In this document: positions 1 to 9,166 of the stretch, in pieces | How the letters are laid out: each line of letters begins with the position of its first letter | Position numbering within the stretch: position 1 is the stretch's first letter | Notes under the pieces: model-generated | Told to the model about the DNA's origin: nothing | Databases searched by the model: none | The model's input: the letters and a program-made list of their open reading frames with translations, nothing else | Source: Trueperella bernardiae | GTDB taxonomy: Bacteria; Actinomycetota; Actinomycetes; Actinomycetales; Actinomycetaceae | DNA: 64,000 nucleotides | Assembly (NCBI RefSeq): GCF_001469025.1 | Contig: NZ_LNIZ01000003.1 | Coordinates: 124,001 to 188,000 of the forward strand | Direction of reading: 5' to 3' | Made by a program: the position numbers and the translations under genes

Positions 1-1
1 C

Positions 2-1156
<1,155 letters not shown>

Positions 1157-1189
1157 GCCGCCCGCGCCACGCGCCTACACCGCCCTGCG

Positions 1190-2560
1190 CTACGCGTCCA
1201 GCGGCAGCACCGCCCGCGCCGCCGCTGCCACGTCGTCCACTGGGCGCAGCCGCATGCCGGCGGGTGGGCTGAGCTTTTCCGAGGTCCGGGGCAGGATCGC
1301 CGTGTGGAAGCCGAGCCGGGCGGCCTCGTTCAGCCGCCGCTGGAGCCCGACCACCGGGCGCAGCTCGCCGGTCAGCGACACCTCGCCCACCGCGATCACG
1401 CCCGGCGCAAGCGGTAGATCCGCGGCGGCCGAGGCCAGCGCCAGCGCGATCGCCACGTCCACGCTCGGCTCGAGCGCCTTGGCCCCGCCCACGGTGGACA
1501 CGAACACGTCGTTACGCTCGAACTGCACGCCGAGCCGGGACTGGAGCACGGCCAGCATCATGGCCACCCGCGAGCTGTCCACCCCCGAGGTGGTGCGCCG
1601 CGGCGGGCCGGCCGCCGGCACCGACAGCGCCTGCACTTCCACCGGCATGGGCCGCCGCCCCTCGAGTGTGACCGTCACGCACGTGCCCGGCACGGTGAGG
1701 TTGCGAGCGGAGAGGAACAGGCCCGACGGGTCTGCAAGCCCCACGATCCCCGAGTCCACAAGTTCGAAGCAACCCACTTCGTCGGTGGCCCCGTAGCGGT
1801 TCTTCACCGCCCGCACGAGCCGCAGCCGCGAGTGCCGATCGCCTTCGAACTGGCACACCACGTCCACCAGGTGCTCCAGCACGCGCGGGCCGGCGATCGA
1901 GCCGTCCTTGGTCACGTGCCCGACCAGCAACACCGGCAGGTCGGAGGACTTGGCCGTGTTGACCAGCGTGGACGTCACGGAGCGGACCTGCGCCACGCCG
2001 CCCGCCGATCCCTCCACGTGCGGGTCCATGATCGTCTGCACCGAGTCGACAATCAGAAGCGACGGGCGCGAATCGGCAACGTGCCCCAGGACCTTCGCCA
2101 GGTCCGCCTCCGCCGTGAGCAACAGGTACGGGTGCAGGGCGCCGATACGTTCGGCGCGCGAGCGCACCTGCGATGCCGACTCCTCGCCCGTTACGTACAG
2201 CACCGGGTTGCGCCCGGCCTGCGCCGCCTGCTCGGCCGCCTTCGCCGCCACGTCTAACAGCAGTGTGGACTTGCCAACCCCCGGTTCGCCAGCCAGCAGG
2301 ATAACGACGCCGGGCACGATCCCGCCTCCGAGCACCCGGTCCAATTCCGGCACGCCGGTGGGTTCCTTCACCGAGGCCTGCTGGGAAACCTCCGTGATCG
2401 GCTGAGCGGGTGAGCGCGGCGTGAGCGCCGCGATCTTCGTGCCCACCTGTTCGGTGGCCTCTTCGATCGTGCCCCACGCTTGGCACTGCCCGCAGCGGCC
2501 GACCCACTTGACCGTGGTCCAACCGCACTCGCTGCATCTAAACGTCTGATTCTTTGCCAT
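1190..2560 (-). CDS. radA: DNA repair protein RadA
   Basis: RadA (Sms) is a RecA-like ATPase that promotes branch migration of recombination intermediates. All parts of the family are visible in 456 residues. There is an N-terminal four-cysteine zinc finger (C9, C12, C23, C26), a Walker A loop GEPGVGKS at about 91-98, the RadA-specific KNRYG motif in the middle, and a C-terminal Lon-protease-like domain lacking need for proteolysis. The length is normal for the family. The start is the ATG at 2560, next to the conserved MAKNQTFRCSECG opening. It lies 9 bases downstream of the K+ uptake gene ktrA on the same strand and may be co-transcribed with it. Confidence 0.97.
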   Translation of the reverse strand: MAKNQTFRCSECGWTTVKWVGRCGQCQAWGTIEEATEQVGTKIAALTPRSPAQPITEVSQQASVKEPTGVPELDRVLGGGIVPGVVILLAGEPGVGKSTLLLDVAAKAAEQAAQAGRNPVLYVTGEESASQVRSRAERIGALHPYLLLTAEADLAKVLGHVADSRPSLLIVDSVQTIMDPHVEGSAGGVAQVRSVTSTLVNTAKSSDLPVLLVGHVTKDGSIAGPRVLEHLVDVVCQFEGDRHSRLRLVRAVKNRYGATDEVGCFELVDSGIVGLADPSGLFLSARNLTVPGTCVTVTLEGRRPMPVEVQALSVPAAGPPRRTTSGVDSSRVAMMLAVLQSRLGVQFERNDVFVSTVGGAKALEPSVDVAIALALASAAADLPLAPGVIAVGEVSLTGELRPVVGLQRRLNEAARLGFHTAILPRTSEKLSPPAGMRLRPVDDVAAAARAVLPLDA

Positions 2561-2569
2561 ACCCCAAGG

Positions 2570-3244
2570 CTATCGAGGGCGTCCGACAAATCTGTTCGCG
2601 AATGCCTCGAGCAGGGACGGTTCGCCCGAGACGATGAGGACGTCCCCGTTGCCAATCGTCGTCTCCGGCGAGGCATACTCGAACGGTTGACCTGGGGATT
2701 TGACGCCAATTACGGTCACCCCGAAGCGCTCGCGCACGTTCGATTCTGCCAGCGAAAAACCCACCAGATCCCGCGGCGGGACCATCTTCACGATCGTGAA
2801 CTGGTCCTCCATCTCGATGTAGTCGAGCATGCGGCCCGAGAGCATGTGTGCAACGCGCTGGCCGGCGTCGTACTCGGGGTAGACCACGTGGTGGGCACCG
2901 ATGCGCTTGAGGATCGTGCCGTGCTCGCGCGAGGTGGCCTTGGCCCAGATGTCGGGGACGCCGATGTCGACCAGGTTGGCGGTGATGAGCACCGACGCCT
3001 CGAGCGCGCCAACACCCACGACGGCGACGCCGAAGTCCTCCGCCCCGAGCTGATGAAGCGCCTCGGCTGAGCGCGCGTCGGCCTCCACCACGTTGAAGCG
3101 ATGGCTCCACTGCTGGGCGAGGTCGGAGTTTGTTTCGACGGCGAGGATCTCCTTGTCGAGCTTGTCGAGCGTGACGGCGATGGCCGAGCCGAAGCGGCCC
3201 AGGCCGATGACCAGGGTGGCGTTGTCCGCGTACGTGTTGGGCAT
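2570..3244 (-). CDS. ktrA: TrkA/KtrA-type potassium channel regulatory subunit
   Basis: Cytoplasmic gating subunit of a Ktr/Trk K+ uptake system. The 224-residue protein has one RCK module: an N-terminal Rossmann fold with GLGRFGSA at about 14-21 and an acidic strand end (VETNSD) expected to bind nucleotide, then an RCK_C domain (about 140-224). A single RCK module of this size is the KtrA pattern, not the double-length TrkA of enterobacteria. The membrane partner gene ends 15 bases upstream on the same strand, so the two form an operon. The symbol ktrA rests on architecture; other annotations would say TrkA. Confidence 0.9.
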   Translation of the reverse strand: MPNTYADNATLVIGLGRFGSAIAVTLDKLDKEILAVETNSDLAQQWSHRFNVVEADARSAEALHQLGAEDFGVAVVGVGALEASVLITANLVDIGVPDIWAKATSREHGTILKRIGAHHVVYPEYDAGQRVAHMLSGRMLDYIEMEDQFTIVKMVPPRDLVGFSLAESNVRERFGVTVIGVKSPGQPFEYASPETTIGNGDVLIVSGEPSLLEAFANRFVGRPR

Positions 3245-3259
3245 GGGGTTCTCTTTCGC

Positions 3260-4639
3260 TTAGCCGATGATGGGGCGGTCTTCGGGGAGTCGGATGACGC
3301 GGCGGCGCGTGCGGAGGGCGAGTGCCGCCGCGAACGTCATGGTTCCGAGCCGGCCGAGGTACATGAGGAGGACGAGGATGAGCTTGGCCGAATCGGGCAG
3401 GTCGGCGGTGATGCCGGTGGACAGGCCGCAGGTGGCGAACGCCGAGATGACGTCGAACAGCACGCGCGAGAGCGGGAAATCGGACTGCTGCAAGATGATG
3501 AGCGTGGACGTGCCAACCAGGAAGGCGCCGAGGAAGGCTGCGGAAATGGACAGGCGGATGACGTCCGGCGGGATGCGCTTGCCGAAGGCCTCCGTGTCGC
3601 GGTCACCGCGGGCCTCGGCAACAATGGCAAGCAGCAGCACGGCGAACGTGGTGACCTTGATGCCACCGCCCGTGGAGGCTGAGCCGGCGCCGATAAACAT
3701 GAGCGCGTCCATGACGAACCACGTGGCCTCCGACAGGGAGCCGATATCCACGGTGGACATGCCCGACGAGCGCGGCGTCGTGCCCTGGAAGAAGGACGCA
3801 AGCACCTTCTCGTTCGTCGTCAAATCGGAAAACGCACCGTTCCACTCGAAGGCCGCCACCATGACGATGCCCGCCACCCATAGCGCTACGTAGGTGACCA
3901 CGGTGATCTTCGTGTGGAGCGACCAGCGCTTGGGAGAGCGCAGGTTGTGTGCGATGTTGTGGATGACCGGGAAGCCGATCGCGCCGGCCACCGTGCCGAG
4001 GATAATGGGCAGGCTGATGGCCCAGTTGCCCACGAACGGTGTCAGGTCCGGGCCGATGATGACGAAGCCGGCGTTGTTGAACGTGGAGACCGCCATGAAG
4101 ATCGAGTGCCCGAGCGCACCCAGGAATGTGCCGCGCTCTTCCATGATCGAGGGGAACATGACGGCCACGAGCAGGCCCTCGACCGTGAGGGAGGTGATGA
4201 CCACGGACTGCAGGAGCGCGCCGACGTCGCCCAAGCGCGACTTGCGTTCGGAGGCCGCGAGGATGCGTTGGGTGAGGCCGATGTGGCGGGAGACGGCGCG
4301 GGCGAGGATGGAGGCGAGCGTCATGACGCCCCACCCGCCGATCTGCACTCCGATGACGACGACGACCTGCCCGAATCCCGTCCAGTGCGAGGCCGTGTCG
4401 ACCACGGTCAGGCCTGTCACGCACACCGCGGACGTCGCTGTGAAAAGCGCCTCAATGAACGTGGCCGTGCCGGGTTCGACCGTGGCAAACGGCATGAGGA
4501 GGAGGGAGGTGATGATGAGGATGATGAAAGCGAAGACGAGCATGACCAACCGCGCGGGCGAGTGCCGGGCGAGGTGATCGATGTGTTCGCGGAGGCGTGA
4601 GGCAAGGTGCCGCCGCTTCGCGGTGTGAACTTCGGCCAT
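3260..4639 (-). CDS. ktrB: TrkH/KtrB-type potassium transporter membrane subunit
   Basis: Ion-translocating subunit of the K+ uptake system, 459 residues with about eight to ten hydrophobic segments. It carries the repeated P-loop-like stretches typical of this family, for example TATSAVCVTGLTVVD, STFNNAGFVIIGPD, GAGSASTGGGIKVT and SAFATCGLSTGIT, each with the conserved selectivity-filter glycine. The start is ATG 4639, preceded by gagga-type Shine-Dalgarno sequence (complement of 4645-4655). It is first in a minus-strand operon with ktrA. The upstream neighbour (4847) diverges from it, so 4640-4846 must hold the promoters for both. Confidence 0.93.
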   Translation of the reverse strand: MAEVHTAKRRHLASRLREHIDHLARHSPARLVMLVFAFIILIITSLLLMPFATVEPGTATFIEALFTATSAVCVTGLTVVDTASHWTGFGQVVVVIGVQIGGWGVMTLASILARAVSRHIGLTQRILAASERKSRLGDVGALLQSVVITSLTVEGLLVAVMFPSIMEERGTFLGALGHSIFMAVSTFNNAGFVIIGPDLTPFVGNWAISLPIILGTVAGAIGFPVIHNIAHNLRSPKRWSLHTKITVVTYVALWVAGIVMVAAFEWNGAFSDLTTNEKVLASFFQGTTPRSSGMSTVDIGSLSEATWFVMDALMFIGAGSASTGGGIKVTTFAVLLLAIVAEARGDRDTEAFGKRIPPDVIRLSISAAFLGAFLVGTSTLIILQQSDFPLSRVLFDVISAFATCGLSTGITADLPDSAKLILVLLMYLGRLGTMTFAAALALRTRRRVIRLPEDRPIIG

Positions 4640-4846
4640 GTCACCTCCTCTTCTCCCTGCGTCAATCGTGCCACACGAGGCCGGCCCGTAATCAAGTTGC
4701 AGGGCCGGAGATCGGGTTAGAGCTGTGAAGATGCGGATTTGAGGTGTTTGGCGGGAGAAAATCCGGTATGGTGTGAAGCGAAGTTCTCACGGGCATTTGC
4801 CCACACGCACTATTTGAGCCTTTGGGCGATACAAGGACGGTCAAGG

Positions 4847-5056
4847 ATGGCGCAGTTTCCAGCCTCGGCGCCGCAGTTTGTGACTGTGGCAGAAGTTGCC
4901 GAACTGGCGCGTGTTTCGCGCATGACGGTATACCGGATGGTTCATTCTGGCGAGCTTCCGGCTGTCCGGGTTGGGGGCTCGTACCGGGTTCCGGTGTCTG
5001 CGGTTGAGCAGCTTCTGTCCGGTGGCATGGACCAGGCTGAGACCCTGGGCGCATAA
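4847..5056 (+). CDS. small excisionase-type helix-turn-helix protein (Rv0500A-like)
   Basis: A 69-residue protein that is nearly all one MerR/excisionase-type HTH: FVTVAEVAELARVSRMTVYRM is the helix-turn-helix and GELPAVRVGGSYRVP the wing. I chose ATG 4847, preceded by aaggacggtcaagg, over longer in-frame extensions because the conserved domain begins just after it. A gene pair of this HTH type followed by the bS22 gene is widespread in Actinobacteria (Rv0500A-Rv0500B in Mycobacterium tuberculosis), which fits the next gene here. It is probably a DNA-binding regulator; its target is unknown. The class is related to BldC. Confidence 0.88.
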   Translation: MAQFPASAPQFVTVAEVAELARVSRMTVYRMVHSGELPAVRVGGSYRVPVSAVEQLLSGGMDQAETLGA

Positions 5057-5131
5057 GCCATTTTTGTGTTTTGGCTGTCTGCTGTAGACTTTCTAAGTTC
5101 TATCTGGCGGGCCAACGATCGGAGGTAACCT

Positions 5132-5230
5132 ATGGGTTCCGTTATTAAGAAGCGTCGCAAGCGTATGTCGAAGAAGAAGCACCGCAAGCTGCTTCGTAAG
5201 ACGCGCCACCAGCGTCGTAACAAGAAGTAA
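5132..5230 (+). CDS. 30S ribosomal protein bS22 (32 aa)
   Basis: A very small, extremely basic protein: [20 protein letters not shown], then a short Arg/Lys tail. It matches the 33-residue actinobacterial protein found on the mycobacterial small ribosomal subunit and named bS22 (Rv0500B, formerly an AURKAIP1/COX24-domain protein). The start ATG 5132 has a good ribosome binding site (ggaggtaacc). It is 75 bases downstream of the HTH gene and is followed directly by a stem-loop terminator. Automated gene callers often miss it because of its size. Confidence 0.95.
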   Translation: MGSVIKKRRKRMSKKKHRKLLRKTRHQRRNKK

Positions 5231-5248
5231 GTCGGGTTTCCCGATTCG

Positions 5249-5280
5249 AGCCGGCCTGAGGGCCGGTTCTCTTGTCTCTA
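5249..5280 (+). terminator. intrinsic-type terminator after bS22
   Basis: A stem of ccggcc (5251-5256) with ggccgg (5261-5266), extended by two pairs (A-T and a G-T wobble), has a four-base loop and a T-rich run ttctcttgtct directly after it. It starts 19 bases after the bS22 stop. Confidence 0.75.
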
Positions 5281-5294
5281 CGACCACGGTCGTA
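5279..5294. promoter_or_regulatory. perfect 16-bp inverted repeat upstream of the MarR gene
   Basis: tacgacc-ac-ggtcgta, 7-bp arms with a 2-bp centre, lies 69 bases before the MarR start codon. Its size and symmetry fit a dimeric regulator's site. The protein that binds it is not shown by the sequence. Confidence 0.4.
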
Positions 5295-5326
5295 GGCCAT
5301 GTGTGGTGGGGAACCGCCCACCTAGA

Positions 5327-5349
5327 TAGAATCGTTTAAGATTTAACGA
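5327..5349 (+). promoter_or_regulatory. candidate -10 box and operator for the MarR-phosphatase operon
   Basis: A -10-like TAGAAT (5327-5332) is followed by an AT-rich element (5332-5349) with outer arms TCGTT and AACGA around TTAA steps. It ends just before the AAAGG ribosome binding site. An AT-rich symmetric site between -10 and start codon is the usual place for MarR autorepression. No convincing -35 is seen. Confidence 0.4.
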
Positions 5350-5362
5350 AAGGTGGAGGGTG

Positions 5363-5821
5363 ATGGCGAACTGGTTGACCGAGCCGGAGCAGAGAGCGTG
5401 GAGGTCCTTCCTCACGGGGCAGGCCCGCGTGTTGGAGGCCATTAATCAGGACATGGTCACCGATTCCGGCCTCACCCTCAACGAATACGAGGTGCTGGTG
5501 CGCCTGTCGGAGTCCCCGGAGCGCAGGCTGCGCATGTCGAATCTGGCCGAGCACCTGGTCCACTCCCGCTCCCGCTTGACACACACGGTCAAGCGCCTCG
5601 AGGGGGCGGGCTACGTTGAACGCACCCGATGTCCGGAGGACCGGCGCGGCATCGTGTGTCATCTGACGGAGTCGGGCTTTGCCAAGCTGGAGCAGGCCGC
5701 CCCCAGGCATGTGGATTCGGTGCGCAAGAACCTGGTGGATTGCCTCAGCACCGAAGAGTTCCTCCAGCTCGGCGAGCTGTTTGCCAAGATCGGCTCCTGT
5801 GAGGAGCCCGTGGCACAATAG
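5363..5821 (+). CDS. MarR-family transcriptional regulator
   Basis: A 152-residue winged-HTH protein. The MarR core is clear: LTLNEYEVLVRLSE, then the HTH LRMSNLAEHLVHSRSRLTHT with recognition helix, then the wing VERTRCPEDRRGIVCHLTE with the family's Asp-Arg-Arg signature. Helices at both ends would form the dimer interface. ATG 5363 is preferred over GTG 5360 because AAAGG (5349-5353) is then correctly spaced. Its stop overlaps the GTG start of the histidine phosphatase gene, so the two are translationally coupled. The ligand is unknown. Confidence 0.93.
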   Translation: MANWLTEPEQRAWRSFLTGQARVLEAINQDMVTDSGLTLNEYEVLVRLSESPERRLRMSNLAEHLVHSRSRLTHTVKRLEGAGYVERTRCPEDRRGIVCHLTESGFAKLEQAAPRHVDSVRKNLVDCLSTEEFLQLGELFAKIGSCEEPVAQ

Positions 5822-6489
5822 TGCCCATGGATATTACGACCGTTCACCTGGTTCGCCACGGCGAAGTTCACAACCCCGAGGCCGTGCTGTACGGCCGCCG
5901 CCCTGGCTACCACCTGTCCGATCTGGGCCGGGAGATGGCCGACGAACTCGCCCTCGCCTTCGAGGACCACGACGTCCGTTGCGTCATCGCCTCCCCGCTC
6001 GAGCGTGCGGTGGAGACGGCCACCCCTACCGCGGAGCTATTCGGCCTTGAGATTGCCACGGACGCGCGCCTGATCGAGGCGGACAACATGTTTGAGGGCG
6101 TGCCGGTGAACAAGAACAGGTGGATTTTGGCCCACCCACGCTACTGGTCGTGGTACATCAATCCTTTTGAACCCTCCTGGGGCGAGCCCTACCTTGAGGT
6201 CATCGAGCGGATGTCGCAGGCGATCGCCCGCGGGATTGACCAAGCGCGCGGTGGTGAGGCCGTGCTCGTGTCCCATCAGCTGCCGATTTGGACGATGCGC
6301 CGCTTCATCGAGGGCAAGACCATCGCCTCCGACCCGCGCAAGCGCGAGTGTTCGCTGTGCTCGGTCACGTCGCTCACGTTCGCCGGCAAGCAGCTACTCT
6401 CCCTCGATTACTGGGAGCCGGTGGGCCATCTGCTCCACCGGGCCGCCGACATGGTGCCGGGCACGTCCGAGGCCGCCGAGCTTTCCTAG
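5821..6489 (+). CDS. histidine phosphatase family protein
   Basis: Phosphoglycerate-mutase-like phosphatase of 222 residues. The catalytic RHG motif lies at about 11-13 (HLVRHGEVHN); other conserved parts are the arginine of SPLERAVETA, a glutamate-containing middle and the second catalytic His in VSHQLPIW. The substrate cannot be told from sequence; relatives act on small phosphate esters. GTG 5821 overlaps the MarR stop, and ATG 5827 two codons on is an alternative. Coupling to a MarR gene suggests joint expression. It converges on the PLDc_N gene. Confidence 0.9.
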   Translation: MPMDITTVHLVRHGEVHNPEAVLYGRRPGYHLSDLGREMADELALAFEDHDVRCVIASPLERAVETATPTAELFGLEIATDARLIEADNMFEGVPVNKNRWILAHPRYWSWYINPFEPSWGEPYLEVIERMSQAIARGIDQARGGEAVLVSHQLPIWTMRRFIEGKTIASDPRKRECSLCSVTSLTFAGKQLLSLDYWEPVGHLLHRAADMVPGTSEAAELS

Positions 6490-6518
6490 GCTCACGACGC
6501 CGTCCGAGCGGCCCGCGT

Positions 6519-6938
6519 CTAACGGTTGCCGTACAGGCCGCCCTCCTCGTGGTCCTCGTCCGGGCGCTTGTCGTCCTCCTCGGGCAGGCGGCCCTCTTCG
6601 CGCATGCGCTCTTCGTAGGCGCGGCGCCGGTTGCGGGCTTCGAGGCGGGCGAGGAACTCCGGGTCGTCGTCGGGAGCGACGGGGCCGCGCGGCTTTTGCG
6701 GGCGCGCGAACGGGCTCTGCCCGCCGAACGACGGCGAGGAGTAGCCGGAGGTGAAGATGTGCTGGTACTTGAAGTACAGCCAGATCAGTGCACCGAGCAC
6801 GGGCACGAGCGCGATGAGAACCAGCCACAGCGGCTTGGAGATCTTGGCGGGCATGGAGGAAGAATCGGTGCGCGCGCAGTCGATGAACGTGTAGATGATC
6901 AGCGCGAGCCCGAAGATAATAGGCAATACTCTCAGCAC
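6519..6938 (-). CDS. PLD nuclease N-terminal (PLDc_N) domain membrane protein
   Basis: A 139-residue protein with two transmembrane helices (about 3-20 and 36-57) enclosing the PLDc_N pattern: IDCARTD loop, then KPLWLVLIALVPVLGALIWL. There is no phospholipase catalytic domain. The C-terminal half is hydrophilic and charged (ERMREEGRLPEEDDKRPDE). Such proteins are common next to men genes in Actinobacteria, and this one follows menA on the same strand with 39 bases between. Function is not known. Confidence 0.85.
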   Translation of the reverse strand: MLRVLPIIFGLALIIYTFIDCARTDSSSMPAKISKPLWLVLIALVPVLGALIWLYFKYQHIFTSGYSSPSFGGQSPFARPQKPRGPVAPDDDPEFLARLEARNRRRAYEERMREEGRLPEEDDKRPDEDHEEGGLYGNR

Positions 6939-6977
6939 ACCTTCACCCTAGTTCACTTTGATGTGGAACTGTAGCGC

Positions 6978-7850
6978 TCACGCCGTGAGCGAGATGATGA
7001 GGACGATGGCGTAGCACAGCTCGAACAGGCCGGTGTCGCGAAGGACAGGGATGAGATCGCGGCCGGCCGCGCCCTTCAACACTGGCGGGGTGAGGAGGAT
7101 CGGGCCGAGCGCGATGGCGATCGCGCCCATGAGCACCGGCCAACTTCCAACCCCGATCATGACGGCGCAGGCCAGCGCCCCCACAAGCATGGCCACGTAG
7201 GCCCAGCGAGCCCGGTTATCGCCGAGGCGGACGGCGAGGGTGCGCTTGCCGGTTACGGAGTCGGTGGGGATGTCGCGGATGTTGTTGATCATGAGTAGCG
7301 CGCAGGCGATGAGCCCCACACCGGTGCCGGCCACCCACGCCATCCAGGGCGCCGTGCCGGTTTGGGTGTAGGTGGTGCCGACCGTGGCCATGTAGCCGAA
7401 GAAGATCATGACGAACACTTCGCCCAGGCCCATGTAGCCATACGGGTGCTCGCCTCCGGTGTAGTACCAGGCGGCCAGGATCGCCGCGGCGCCGGCGCCA
7501 ATGAGCCACCACTGGCCGCTCAGTGCTACGAGCGCGAGTCCGGCGGCCGCGCCGAGCGCGAAGCAGGTAAACGCCGCGGCCTTGACCACCGTGGGCGAGG
7601 TCTTGCCGCCGCCGGTGAGACGGGGCGGGCCACTGCGGACGTCGTCGGTGCCACGCACCCCGTCCGAGTAGTCGTTGGCGAAATTCACCCCGATCTGGAA
7701 GAAAAGTGCGATCCCGGCGGCGAGCAACGCGCGGGGCAGGGAAAAGCCGCCCTCGTGGATGGCGACTCCGGTGCCCGCCAGCACGGGCGCCACCGCCGCG
7801 GGGAGCGTGCGGATGCGCGCACCTTCGAGCCAATCATTGAGGGTTGCCAT
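6978..7850 (-). CDS. menA: 1,4-dihydroxy-2-naphthoate polyprenyltransferase MenA
   Basis: Membrane prenyltransferase that joins the polyprenyl tail to 1,4-dihydroxy-2-naphthoate, giving demethylmenaquinone. The 290 residues form a UbiA-type protein with about eight to nine membrane helices. The first aspartate-rich motif NDYSDGVRGTD (about 59-69) and the second, NNIRDIPTDSVTGKRTL, are intact, as expected for prenyl-diphosphate and Mg binding. It lies 26 bases downstream of menE in the same operon. Its tail donor may come from the prenyl synthase encoded at 37.9 kb. Confidence 0.96.
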   Translation of the reverse strand: MATLNDWLEGARIRTLPAAVAPVLAGTGVAIHEGGFSLPRALLAAGIALFFQIGVNFANDYSDGVRGTDDVRSGPPRLTGGGKTSPTVVKAAAFTCFALGAAAGLALVALSGQWWLIGAGAAAILAAWYYTGGEHPYGYMGLGEVFVMIFFGYMATVGTTYTQTGTAPWMAWVAGTGVGLIACALLMINNIRDIPTDSVTGKRTLAVRLGDNRARWAYVAMLVGALACAVMIGVGSWPVLMGAIAIALGPILLTPPVLKGAAGRDLIPVLRDTGLFELCYAIVLIISLTA

Positions 7851-7876
7851 GTACCTGCCTTTCAGATCTGGTCATT

Positions 7877-9121
7877 CTACAGCCCGAGGTAGTCCTCGAC
7901 GATATCGGCTAGCTTGCGCCGGTTGACCTTGCCCGAATCTGTCATCGGCAGGCCCCCGATGTCGGAAACGCCCACGACGTACGTGGGCGCCCAGCCCTCG
8001 CCAAGCTCGAGCTTGACCCAGCTGCGCATCACCGTAATATCGCAGCTTTGCGCGGCGTTGTCCGTGTCGTCGACGACGGCGACTACCGCTTCGCCCCACT
8101 CCAGGTGAGGCACCCCGACGACGACGGCCCGCCGGCCCGTCTTCGCTAGGGACTCCTCGATGAGCTGGGGCATGACGGTGAGCCCGCCGGTGGTGATGGC
8201 GTCGTCGATCCGGCCGAGGACCTCGAGCACGCCGGCGCCTAGCCTCCCGGCGTCGCGGGTGAGGTGGGTGGCGGGGGAGCCGGGCGCGCGGAGGCGGCCG
8301 GGCGGGTCGAACGCGGCGTCGGTGCCCAGATAACAGGTGGCGACCGCGCTACCGCGCAGGGAGATGCGACCGTCGGTGATCAAGATTTCGGTGTCGCCGA
8401 TGGGGCGCCCGTCGTAGACGCAGCCGCCGCAGGTCTCGGTCATGCCATAAGAAGTGTGGACTTCCAGGCCGGTGGAGCGGGCGGCGCCGAGCAGGGCGGT
8501 GTCGGTGGCCGCACCTCCCACCAGCACGATCGCGCCGCGCACGGCCCCCGTCAGCTCGGGGTTGGCGAGGATGCGGCGCAGCTGGGTGGGGACCACGGAG
8601 AGGTAGGTGGGCACGCCGGGTGCGGTGTCGGGGTGGAGGGCGGCGCGGGTGGCGGCCGGGTCGGTGAGGCCCACGTAGGCCGGGCGGAAGGCTGCCGCGC
8701 GCTCCGGGGTGGCCCCGGCGGCGAGCGCCTCGAGCTCGGCGAGCGCGCTGCGGGCCACGGTCTGGAAGCCGGCGATGTGGTCGAGGGGAAGCTGGCAGGC
8801 CCAGCGGCCGGGCCCGCCGAAAGCGGCGTGCGTGGCGCGCGCGGACGCGGTGAGGGAGTCCCAGGAGATGGCCACGATTTTGCCCTGCCCGGTGGTGGAG
8901 CCGGACGTGCGCATGAGCAGGCCCGTGCCGTCGGGGATAGGAAATCCCGCCGCCTCGAAGCCCCCCACCTCGGCGACCACCGCGTCCCGATCCGTCCCGG
9001 GCGCGACCACGAACAGCGGCTCGGGGACGCCACCGGCGAGCCACGTGCGCAAGGCGGGCAGGACGGCGTCGTGAACGCGGGCAAGGGCGGAGGCGCCGCG
9101 ACCGCCGTCGATGATCTTCAT
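7877..9121 (-). CDS. menE: o-succinylbenzoate-CoA ligase MenE
   Basis: Adenylate-forming enzyme that activates o-succinylbenzoate to its CoA ester. Visible motifs are the phosphate-binding loop RTSGSTTGQGK, the A5-type HTSYGMTETCGG, and the C-terminal DSGKVNRRKL with the catalytic lysine. At 414 residues it is shorter than typical acyl-CoA ligases, as is normal for actinobacterial MenE with a reduced N-terminus. I use ATG 9121 (MKIIDGG). A GTG at 9151 would add ten residues and neither has an ideal ribosome binding site. It is followed by menA. Confidence 0.92.
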   Translation of the reverse strand: MKIIDGGRGASALARVHDAVLPALRTWLAGGVPEPLFVVAPGTDRDAVVAEVGGFEAAGFPIPDGTGLLMRTSGSTTGQGKIVAISWDSLTASARATHAAFGGPGRWACQLPLDHIAGFQTVARSALAELEALAAGATPERAAAFRPAYVGLTDPAATRAALHPDTAPGVPTYLSVVPTQLRRILANPELTGAVRGAIVLVGGAATDTALLGAARSTGLEVHTSYGMTETCGGCVYDGRPIGDTEILITDGRISLRGSAVATCYLGTDAAFDPPGRLRAPGSPATHLTRDAGRLGAGVLEVLGRIDDAITTGGLTVMPQLIEESLAKTGRRAVVVGVPHLEWGEAVVAVVDDTDNAAQSCDITVMRSWVKLELGEGWAPTYVVGVSDIGGLPMTDSGKVNRRKLADIVEDYLGL

Positions 9122-9166
9122 CCCTCTATCGTTGCCGCGCGGGCGGCGCACTTCAAATCGCGGCGC

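Noticed and set aside
4692-5054. 120-codon minus-strand frame opposite the HTH gene
   Set aside because: Antisense of a clear HTH gene, Pro/Ser/Gln-rich, no domain.
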